Positions 1 to 4,582 of a stretch of 12,403 nt of DNA are shown here, one piece after another (within the stretch, counting starts at the first letter, position 1; each line of letters starts with the position of its first letter). The notes under the pieces were generated by a model. That model was not told where the DNA came from, ran no database searches, and saw only the letters and a program-made list of their open reading frames with translations. Source of the stretch: an uncultured Alphaproteobacteria bacterium (GTDB lineage: Bacteria > Pseudomonadota > Alphaproteobacteria > Micropepsales > Micropepsaceae); assembly GCA_903922545.1 (NCBI GenBank), contig CAIXUE010000220.1:1-12403 (forward strand). The letters run 5' to 3'. The position numbers and the translations under genes are program-made.

Positions 1-284
1 ATCCCGCCCAGCCCGAGCACAGCGAGAAGGCCACCCTGTTCAAGCTGCTGGATGCCGAGAGCCGCGTCGGCATCAAGCTGACGGAAAGCTATGCCATGTG
101 GCCGGGCTCCTCGGTCAGCGGCTTTTATTACGCCCATCCCGAAAGCCGCTATTTCGGCGTCGGCAAGATCGAGCGCGACCAGGTGGAAGATTATGCCCGG
201 CGCAAGGGCTGGGATATGGCAACCGCCGAACGCTGGCTGGGGCCGTTGCTCAATTATAATCCCCGTACGGTGGACGCCGCGTAA
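1..284 (+). CDS. metH: Methionine synthase (cobalamin-dependent), C-terminal end, partial
   Basis: This is the last 93 residues or so of MetH, which transfers a methyl group from methyltetrahydrofolate through cobalamin to homocysteine. The reading frame is open from the left edge, so the start is outside the window. What remains is the end of the C-terminal AdoMet-binding activation domain, used for reductive methylation of inactive cob(II)alamin. Family signatures visible are YPAQPEH near the edge, then [22 protein letters not shown] and the [12 protein letters not shown] stretch close to the C-terminus, ending LGPLLNYNP. The stop TAA shares its last A with the ATG of the next gene (TAATG), so the two are probably translationally coupled. 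Identification rests on strong recall of the E. coli MetH C-terminus; nothing looks damaged. Confidence 0.95.
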   Translation, partial: PAQPEHSEKATLFKLLDAESRVGIKLTESYAMWPGSSVSGFYYAHPESRYFGVGKIERDQVEDYARRKGWDMATAERWLGPLLNYNPRTVDAA

Positions 285-991
285 TGGCGATCTGGGGCAA
301 GGTCAGCGGCGGGACGGCGGGTCTGCTGGTGGGAGGCCCCATAGGCGCATTGGTCGGCGCGGTTGCCGGCCACTTCATCTTTGACCGCGAGACCGATCCC
401 GGCGTGGTCTTCACCATCGCCATCATCGCGCTGGCCGGCAAAATGGCCAAGGCCGATGGCGTGGTCAGCGAGGAAGAATTCAATATCTTCCTGAAAGTCT
501 TTGCCGTGCCGCCGCAGGAAGAAGCCAATGTGCGGCGGATCTTCAATCTGGCCCGCCAGGATGTGGCTGGCTTTGAAATCTATGCCGGCCAGATCGCCAG
601 GCTGTTCATGGGCAACCCCGCTTTGCTGGAAGACGTGCTGGACGGGCTGTTCGAAATCGCCAAGGCCGATGGCGTGCTGCATCCGGGCGAATCCGCTTTC
701 CTGGAAAAAGTGGCGGAGATTTTCGGTTTCGCGCCCAACGAATTTCGCCGTATCCGCGCCAGTCATTTCGCGCCCGAGCTGACCGACCCTTATGTGATCC
801 TGGGCGTCTCGTATGTCGCGGGAGAAGAGGAAATTCGCCAGACCTATCGCCGTCTGGTGCGCGAGAACCATCCCGACAGTCTGATGGCTCGCGGCGTGCC
901 CGAAGAATTCGTCAAGCTGGCCAATGACAAGCTGGCCGCCATCAACAATGCCTATCAGAAAATCCAGCAGGAACGCGGGCTGAGGCAATAA
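284..991 (+). CDS. TerB-DnaJ (DjlA-like) co-chaperone
   Basis: A 235-residue protein with three parts. Residues about 8-32 are Gly/Ala-rich and hydrophobic, like the single N-terminal membrane segment of DjlA. Residues about 40-150 form an acidic helical TerB-like domain (KMAKADGVVSEEEF and a second copy, IAKADGVLHPGESAF). Residues about 168-235 are a J-domain with DPYVILGV, the catalytic HPD tripeptide (in ENHPDSL) and the final helix INNAYQKIQ. J-domains stimulate DnaK ATPase, and DjlA-type proteins do this at the inner membrane. The start ATG overlaps the metH stop by one base. A hairpin terminator follows 16 bp after the stop. From memory, genes of this type often sit near an AmpD-like amidase and rnpB in alphaproteobacteria; here about 2.9 kb separates it from the amidase. 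Function is confident at family level, client unknown. Confidence 0.88.
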   Translation: MAIWGKVSGGTAGLLVGGPIGALVGAVAGHFIFDRETDPGVVFTIAIIALAGKMAKADGVVSEEEFNIFLKVFAVPPQEEANVRRIFNLARQDVAGFEIYAGQIARLFMGNPALLEDVLDGLFEIAKADGVLHPGESAFLEKVAEIFGFAPNEFRRIRASHFAPELTDPYVILGVSYVAGEEEIRQTYRRLVRENHPDSLMARGVPEEFVKLANDKLAAINNAYQKIQQERGLRQ

Positions 992-1733
992 CGCGCTTGT
1001 TGATTCTATGCCGGCAGCGCTTCGGCCGGCATTTTTCGGCCAGGAATGACGGCTGTATTTTATCCAGCGGGACGGTGAGCAGGAACTGAACGCCCCCGGG
1101 CGCGAAGGTCAGAAGCCCCGTGCCGCCGAACTGGCGTGGAATGCCGCCTTCGATAAGGCGCGTGCCAAAGCTTTTGGCGCCCGGCTCTCTCACGGGCGGA
1201 CCTCCGCTTTCGACCCAGCGCAGGATCAGGGATTTGCCGGCTTCATCCTGCTCCCAGGACACAGCGACAACGCCGCTTTCTTTGGACAGCGCGCCATACT
1301 TGGTCGCGTTGGTGCAAAGTTCATTCAGCAGAAGTGAGAGGGGAAGGATGGACGAAGACACCACTTCCATTTCCTCACCTTGCACGACGATGCGGCCGGC
1401 CACGGTGTTGTGCTGTTCAATGGCGCCATGGATGACGGTCGTCAGGCTGGCGGTTTGCCAATCGGCTTTCAGCAACAGGTCATGCGCCTTGGCCATGGCG
1501 ATCAGGCGCGCGCCAATGGCGGCCTCCGCATCCGCCAGATTGACCGCCGACCGCATGCTTTGGCGCACGACGGCGGTCACCATGGTCAGCATGTTTTTCA
1601 TGCGGTGGTGAATTTCATCGGTGAGCACGGTCTGGATGCGCGCGGCCACGATCTGGGCTTCCGCGTCGAGCCCGGCCTGTTTCAGCATTTCGGTGAGATA
1701 GGCGTTTTGGGCCGTTAGATTGCTGGTCTGCAC
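942..1733 (-). CDS. HWE-family sensor histidine kinase, soluble, no sensor domain
   Basis: A kinase of 263 residues from the chosen GTG at 1733. That start has AAAGAGG five bases upstream; the frame also extends to a TTG at 1811, but that codon lies on a candidate promoter and has no ribosome site. The phosphoacceptor block is EIHHRMKNML (likely acceptor His43), followed by the N-box LLNELCTNATKYGALS and then LRWVESGGPPV with FGTRLI, the WxE and Gly motifs that define HWE kinases. There is no transmembrane segment and no PAS or GAF domain: only about 38 mostly helical residues precede the H-box. HWE kinases of alphaproteobacteria often signal to PhyR-type or single-domain receivers; no response regulator is nearby. 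The last 39 residues after VPLD are basic, look non-conserved, and are encoded across the neighbour's terminator and 3' end. Confidence 0.85.
   Translation of the reverse strand: MQTSNLTAQNAYLTEMLKQAGLDAEAQIVAARIQTVLTDEIHHRMKNMLTMVTAVVRQSMRSAVNLADAEAAIGARLIAMAKAHDLLLKADWQTASLTTVIHGAIEQHNTVAGRIVVQGEEMEVVSSSILPLSLLLNELCTNATKYGALSKESGVVAVSWEQDEAGKSLILRWVESGGPPVREPGAKSFGTRLIEGGIPRQFGGTGLLTFAPGGVQFLLTVPLDKIQPSFLAEKCRPKRCRHRINKRVIASARVPAGFSDRHC
1008..1036 (+). terminator. Rho-independent terminator of the TerB-DnaJ gene
   Basis: An 8-bp perfect GC-rich stem (ATGCCGGC at 1008-1015 with GCCGGCAT at 1025-1032) encloses a 9-base loop and runs into five T residues (1032-1036). The T-run is on the plus-strand side only, so it terminates plus-strand transcription. 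It lies inside the 3' coding end of the convergent kinase gene. Confidence 0.8.
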
Positions 1734-1810
1734 GGCCACCTCTTTGCGCCCTGTCGGCGGTGGGCCACCATAGCATCTGGACGCCTGCGGTGTGGCTGCG
1801 AAATCCGTCA

Positions 1811-1835
1811 AACGCTACTTACAAAAAATCATTCC
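1811..1835 (-). promoter_or_regulatory. Candidate sigma-EcfG-type promoter of the kinase gene
   Basis: On the minus strand, GGAAT (1835-1831) and CGTT (1814-1811) are separated by 16 bp. The known general-stress consensus in alphaproteobacteria is GGAAC-N16/17-CGTT, so one base differs. The predicted start of transcription, around 1804, leaves a roughly 70-base leader before the GTG start at 1733. It sits within a 20-bp element repeated upstream of the membrane-protein gene. Prediction only. Confidence 0.4.
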
Positions 1836-1842
1836 ATAACAA
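1823..1842 (+). repeat. 20-bp direct repeat, copy 1
   Basis: AAAAAATCATTCYATAACAA, Y being C here. A second copy at 3126-3145 differs by one base, in the same orientation. In both copies CTTAT follows three bases further on. Each copy lies just upstream of a minus-strand gene. Confidence 0.75.
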
Positions 1843-1948
1843 ATGCTTATGGGATTCTGAAGGTGAATTGTACGAAATTGTGCAAAATACTCACTTGAAG
1901 TAACTGACGTAAAATGAGTAAAAGGCGGTGTGGTTAAGGGAGATGACC

Positions 1949-2140
1949 ATGCGCTGCTATTTCATGAAAAACGGCCATATCGCCGGCGTCGAGTTTTTGA
2001 ACGAAACAACCGACGAAGCCCGCATCGCCAAGGCACGCGAATTGTTCACCGCCCGGGCGCAATCGCAATCGGCGGACGGGTTTGAGGTGTGGGACGGTCC
2101 GCGTTTCCTCTATCGCTTTCCGGAAGATCCGGGCCGGTAG
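1949..2140 (+). CDS. Small hypothetical protein, 63 residues
   Basis: A short protein, MRCYFMKNGHIAGVEFL at its N-terminus, rich in Arg and acidic residues, with no signal peptide or membrane segment. The chosen ATG at 1949 has AAGGGAG six bases upstream; a second ATG at 1943 is too close to that site and a GTG at 1928 precedes it. The pattern (short strands CYFMKNGHIAGVEFL, a helix ARIAKARELFTARA, then FEVWDGPRFLYRF) looks like a compact alpha/beta fold of the kind common among small uncharacterised alphaproteobacterial proteins, but I do not recognise a named family. It is transcribed away from the kinase, and its stop lies 4 bp from the end of the convergent DHFR-fold gene. Coding is supported by the ribosome site, codon use and position. 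Confidence 0.65.
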   Translation: MRCYFMKNGHIAGVEFLNETTDEARIAKARELFTARAQSQSADGFEVWDGPRFLYRFPEDPGR

Positions 2141-2144
2141 CGGA

Positions 2145-2741
2145 TCAGGAAATGCTTTTCAGACCACCGGCGGGTTTGTAACTGTTGACGACAATGCCGC
2201 TGGGCGTCGTGTCGGTGCTGGTCAGGGTGAAGGAACAACCCGGCGTTCCTTCCGCGAAGAAGCGTTTTCCGGCGCCGACCAGAACCGGATAGACCAGCAG
2301 CAGCACTTCATCCGCCAATCCTTCTTCCAGCAGCACGGGCGTCAGGGTCGAACTGCCCCAAAGGATAATGTCTGGGCCAGCTTGCGCCTTGATGCGGCGA
2401 ATGCCTTCGGCAATGTCCGCGCCAACAGGTTCGACCGGACCCCAGGCCAGAGTCTCCGGCCGGTGCGTCACGACATATTTTGTGGCGCCATTGATGCCGT
2501 CCGCCATCGGGCCGGACGGCGCCTTGGGCCAATAGCCGGACCAAATATCGTAAGTGCGCCGGCCCAGCAGCAGGTCGAAGCGCGTGCCATGGCGGGCGAG
2601 AAGCTTGTCGCGGCCTTCGGGCGTGCGGTACGGCGCGGTCCAGTCGGCATAGGGAAAATCATCTTCGCCAGAAGACTGGATCACGCCATCGAGCGAGATG
2701 TGCTCCATGATATTGAGATTGCGTATCAGGTCTCCGGTCAT
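2145..2741 (-). CDS. Dihydrofolate reductase / RibD C-terminal fold protein
   Basis: A 198-residue protein of the RibD C-terminal / DHFR-like family, NAD(P)H-binding proteins of mostly unknown substrate. Signatures are the N-terminal strand EHISLDGVIQ (residues 13-22), LLLGRRTYDIW (57-67), a KYVVTHRP strand, then DIILWGSSTLTPVLLEEGLADEVLLLVYPVLVGAGKRFF near the C-terminus, where the glycine turn contacts the cofactor in relatives. It is full length for the stand-alone family (about 180-200 residues). The ATG at 2741 has only a weak GAG site; a second Met at residue 12 just before the conserved strand is an alternative. It lies 9 bp after the minus-strand membrane-protein gene, so the two probably share a transcript. 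It is not a clear FolA (length and motifs differ), so no gene symbol is given. Confidence 0.85.
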   Translation of the reverse strand: MTGDLIRNLNIMEHISLDGVIQSSGEDDFPYADWTAPYRTPEGRDKLLARHGTRFDLLLGRRTYDIWSGYWPKAPSGPMADGINGATKYVVTHRPETLAWGPVEPVGADIAEGIRRIKAQAGPDIILWGSSTLTPVLLEEGLADEVLLLVYPVLVGAGKRFFAEGTPGCSFTLTSTDTTPSGIVVNSYKPAGGLKSIS

Positions 2742-2750
2742 GTCTCAGTT

Positions 2751-3074
2751 TTAATTTTTTTGCCTGTTTTCCAAAAATTTAATAGCGATAAGGGCGCTGG
2801 CCCCAACTACCCACGCCCCCCAAAAGCCAATATGGGCGAAATAGTCTTCCCGCTCCTGAGCAGGAGTGACGTAGCGAACGACCCCTTTCAAACGCAGCGG
2901 CTGCACATAGGGTGCTACAGGATGATCGGGCAAAGCGTGCCATTCGACTGCTACCATTAGACACCACGAAACAATGCCTATGGACCAAGCGATATTGAAA
3001 ACTGCAGAAAGCAGTTTCTTTGTTGCTATTGCTTTGCGAGGCTGGCGCTTCGAGGCCGCGTCGGTTTGGTTCAT
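2751..3074 (-). CDS. Small two-helix membrane protein, unknown function
   Basis: A 107-residue protein if started at the ATG at 3074. It has a basic N-terminus (SKRQPRKAIATKK), a first membrane helix at about residues 21-44 (LLSAVFNIAWSIGIVSWCLMV), a loop of about 35 residues containing PAQEREDYF, and a second helix at about 80-101 (FWGAWVVGASALIAIKFL). Both termini are predicted to be cytoplasmic. A TTG at 3104 in frame would add ten residues, but it overlaps a perfect palindrome and lacks a ribosome site. The gene and its flanks are visibly more AT-rich than the rest of the window, a possible sign of separate origin. It is followed 9 bp later by the DHFR-fold gene. No family recognised. Confidence 0.65.
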   Translation of the reverse strand: MNQTDAASKRQPRKAIATKKLLSAVFNIAWSIGIVSWCLMVAVEWHALPDHPVAPYVQPLRLKGVVRYVTPAQEREDYFAHIGFWGAWVVGASALIAIKFLENRQKN

Positions 3075-3091
3075 CGTCAGACGATATGGCT

Positions 3092-3105
3092 CTTGTCCGG
3101 ACAAG
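3092..3105. promoter_or_regulatory. 14-bp perfect palindrome, possible operator
   Basis: CTTGTCCGGACAAG reads the same on both strands. It lies 18 bp upstream of the ATG at 3074 of the minus-strand membrane-protein gene and just downstream of a candidate promoter, a normal place for a repressor site. No regulator can be assigned. Confidence 0.45.
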
Positions 3106-3113
3106 GACAGATG

Positions 3114-3138
3114 ACCGTTTCTCTAAAAAAATCATTCT
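3114..3138 (-). promoter_or_regulatory. Candidate promoter of the membrane-protein/DHFR-fold operon
   Basis: On the minus strand AGAAT (3138-3134) and CGGT (3117-3114) are 16 bp apart, the same geometry as the element in front of the kinase. It is a weaker match to the EcfG consensus GGAAC-N16/17-CGTT (two or three differences). It is supported mainly by the shared surrounding 20-bp sequence (3126-3145 against 1823-1842, one mismatch). Confidence 0.3.
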
Positions 3139-3145
3139 ATAACAA
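3126..3145 (+). repeat. 20-bp direct repeat, copy 2
   Basis: Same 20-mer as at 1823-1842 with T in place of C at position 13, and the same CTTAT three bases after it. The two copies bracket a 1.3-kb patch holding the 63-residue gene, the DHFR-fold gene and the membrane-protein gene. Confidence 0.75.
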
Positions 3146-3160
3146 CGCCTTATATATGAA

Positions 3161-3208
3161 TGATGATTATTTGATGAGTCTCCTTGATATTTGATGAGTT
3201 ATTGATGA
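3161..3208 (+). promoter_or_regulatory. Four phased TGATGA words, probable operator of the His-rich operon
   Basis: TGATGA occurs at 3161, 3172, 3192 and 3203, spaced 11, 20 and 11 bp, so all fall on one face of B-DNA (42 bp, four turns). The two central copies are part of an exact 12-mer, TATTTGATGAGT, at 3168 and 3188. The array ends about 50 bp before the ATG of a gene whose downstream partner encodes a ribbon-helix-helix DNA-binding protein; such proteins bind short repeated half-sites about one turn apart. Confidence 0.55.
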
Positions 3209-3219
3209 TATTCTCCTCA

Positions 3220-3239
3220 AGCGGTCCAGACGGGCCGCT
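3220..3239 (+). promoter_or_regulatory. Leader hairpin just before the ribosome site
   Basis: An 8-bp stem (AGCGGTCC at 3220-3227 with GGGCCGCT at 3232-3239, one G-U pair) closes an AGAC tetraloop. It ends about six bases before the AAAGGAG ribosome site of the His-rich gene. Only three T residues follow (3241-3243), so it is more likely a 5' UTR stabilising or regulatory fold than a full terminator. Confidence 0.45.
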
Positions 3240-3256
3240 GTTTCAAAGGAGAAGTA

Positions 3257-3607
3257 ATGAGCAAATTTGGTATCGGTGTGGGCGAGGATTTTCCGCTCGA
3301 TGAGGGCCGGGAAGATAACTCCCGGCACGGTCATCGCGGCCGCTTCCGCCACCATCATCACCGGCATGGCCATATGCACAGGCACGGCCATCCCCACATG
3401 CATCATCACGGGCGCGGTCATCGCCATGGCCTGGTGAACCTGCCGCTGATCGCGGTGGTCGCCACTCTTGCCGCCCTGATCGGCGCCGGTAAAATTCCCG
3501 CTATCGCCACCGATGTGATCCTGGCCGTGGCCGGCATTCTGGTGGCATTGTCTATCGCGCTGCACATCTGGGCGCATCGCCGCTTTCATGCCAAAGAGGT
3601 GTCCTGA
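3257..3607 (+). CDS. Histidine-rich small membrane protein
   Basis: A 116-residue protein starting at an ATG with AAAGGAG upstream. The N-terminus (MSKFGIGVGEDFPLDEG) is followed by residues 23-58, in which 17 of 36 positions are His, with Arg, Gly and two Met between. Two membrane helices follow: about 59-80 (LPLIAVVATLAALIGAG) and 83-106 (VILAVAGILVALSIALHIW), then a short basic tail. Low-complexity His stretches commonly bind Zn, Ni, Co or Cu and occur in metal transporters and storage proteins, but this protein lacks the polar transmembrane residues of a transporter. With a helical hairpin in the membrane, both termini, including the His-rich part, would be on the cytoplasmic side. Its TGA overlaps the ATG of the next gene. 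I do not recognise a named family; a role in metal sensing or buffering is inference. Confidence 0.8.
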   Translation: MSKFGIGVGEDFPLDEGREDNSRHGHRGRFRHHHHRHGHMHRHGHPHMHHHGRGHRHGLVNLPLIAVVATLAALIGAGKIPAIATDVILAVAGILVALSIALHIWAHRRFHAKEVS

Positions 3608-3894
3608 TGCGTGGACCTGGACATCATCACCACCGCCGCCGTTTCCGCGATCCCGCTGCGCCCGAAGCTGAGGCCAACGAACGCGGAACAACACGTGTGC
3701 AGCTGGAAATGCCGCCCCAGGCGATGGACCGGCTGCAGAAGCTGAAAGACCGCACCGAAGCGGCTTCCTATGCCGAAGTGATCCGCAATGCGCTTCGCCT
3801 GTTCGAGGCGCTGGTCGAGGAGCATGAAAAAGGCGCGGAGTTTTCGCTCAAGCGGCCCAGCGGTGAAATCGTGCAGTACAAGATCTTTGTGTGA
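3607..3894 (+). CDS. Ribbon-helix-helix DNA-binding protein with N-terminal HHHH
   Basis: A 95-residue protein. Residues 6-12 are HHHHRRR, echoing the His-rich partner upstream. Residues about 28-72 fit a ribbon-helix-helix (CopG/Arc-like) fold: a strand TTRVQLEMP with alternating residues, helix A QAMDRLQKLKDRTE, a turn, and helix B SYAEVIRNALRLFEALVEEH. The C-terminus (FSLKRPSGEIVQYKIFV) is a short strand-rich tail. These proteins act as dimers on repeated half-sites and often repress their own operon. The ATG shares its A with the previous TGA, and the TGA shares its A with the ATG of the amidase. Phased TGATGA words upstream of the operon are the natural candidate target. The His tract suggests a metal response; it has no C-terminal ACT domain, so it is not NikR. 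Confidence 0.78.
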   Translation: MRGPGHHHHRRRFRDPAAPEAEANERGTTRVQLEMPPQAMDRLQKLKDRTEAASYAEVIRNALRLFEALVEEHEKGAEFSLKRPSGEIVQYKIFV

Positions 3895-4556
3895 TGCGGA
3901 CCTGGCAATCGCCCAATCAAGATGAGCGCGGCGTCCCGATCGACATGCTGGTGTTTCATTATACCGGCATGCGATCGGCTGAGGCCGCGCTGGACAGGTT
4001 GTGCGATCCGGCGGCCAAAGTGTCGTCGCATTATTTGATCACCGAGGAAGGTGTGGTGCATGCGCTGGTGCCGGAAGAAAAACGCGCCTGGCATGCCGGC
4101 CTGTCTTTCTGGGCCGGCACGCGCAACGTCAATGGCTGTTCCATCGGCATTGAGCTGGTCAATCCCGGCCATGAATTCGGTTATCGCGCTTTTCCGGATG
4201 CGCAGATCGCGGCTTTGAAAAACCTGTCGCTCGGTATTCTGGCCCGCCATGCCATTCCCGCTTCCCGCGTGTTGGGCCACAGCGATGTGGCCCCGGCGCG
4301 CAAGGATGATCCGGGCGAATTGTTTCCCTGGGAAGCGTTGGCGGCAGACGGTATCGGCATCTGGCCGGGCGAGGGCAGGGGCTTTTCGCCCGCCAGCCAG
4401 TTGGTCGAATTCGGTTATGATCCGCAAGTCCCGCTGGAAAAAACCATCACCGCATTTCAGCGTCATTTCCGGGCATCGCATCTGACCGGGCAATGGGATG
4501 AGGAATGCGGCGCGCTTCTGGCCGGTCTGTTAGGGTCTGGCCTGCTGGCGAAATAG
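3894..4556 (+). CDS. Zinc N-acetylmuramoyl-L-alanine amidase (Amidase_2, AmpD/AmiD type)
   Basis: A 220-residue enzyme that cleaves the amide between N-acetylmuramic acid and L-alanine in peptidoglycan or its fragments. The Amidase_2 zinc site is complete: His22 (VFHYTG), His129 (LGHSDVAP) and Asp139 (ARKDDPG). Glu87 (IGIELVN) and Lys137 match the catalytic Glu116 and Lys162 of AmpD, and the ten-residue gap between His129 and Asp139 is the same as in AmpD. Residues about 166-215 (FGYDPQ..TITAFQRHFR..GQWDEECGALLAGLL) resemble a peptidoglycan-binding domain as found in AmiD. There is no signal peptide, so a cytoplasmic, muropeptide-recycling role is likelier than wall cleavage. The ATG at 3894 overlaps the previous stop; a GTG at 3891 would add one residue. 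Being third in the His-rich operon, it is probably co-regulated with it. Confidence 0.92.
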   Translation: MRTWQSPNQDERGVPIDMLVFHYTGMRSAEAALDRLCDPAAKVSSHYLITEEGVVHALVPEEKRAWHAGLSFWAGTRNVNGCSIGIELVNPGHEFGYRAFPDAQIAALKNLSLGILARHAIPASRVLGHSDVAPARKDDPGELFPWEALAADGIGIWPGEGRGFSPASQLVEFGYDPQVPLEKTITAFQRHFRASHLTGQWDEECGALLAGLLGSGLLAK

Positions 4557-4582
4557 CCATTTGCCGGTCTATAACCGGCCCC

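Noticed and set aside
254..988. A 244-codon minus-strand open frame
   Set aside because: It is antisense to the TerB-DnaJ gene, which has clear domains and an HPD motif.
1734..1811. Extra 26 codons at the kinase N-terminus from a TTG at 1811
   Set aside because: The TTG lacks a ribosome site and lies on a candidate promoter, and a GTG at 1733 has a strong AAAGAGG site. The extension looks non-conserved in character.
2082..2960. A 292-codon plus-strand open frame
   Set aside because: It is the complement of the DHFR-fold gene and the membrane-protein gene, both of which have better protein features on the minus strand.
3394..3430. CAT/CAC-rich tract looking like a simple DNA repeat or CRISPR-like array
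   Set aside because: It is low-complexity coding for His, without regular repeat units and spacers.
3167..3694. A 175-codon minus-strand open frame rich in Met and Ala over the His-rich gene
   Set aside because: Its repeats come from reading the His codons (CAT/CAC) on the other strand. The plus-strand gene has a ribosome site and overlaps its neighbour in operon style.
4563..4579. Stem GCCGGT/ACCGGC between the amidase and dioxygenase genes as a terminator
   Set aside because: Only six base pairs and no T-run follows, so it is unlikely to stop transcription.
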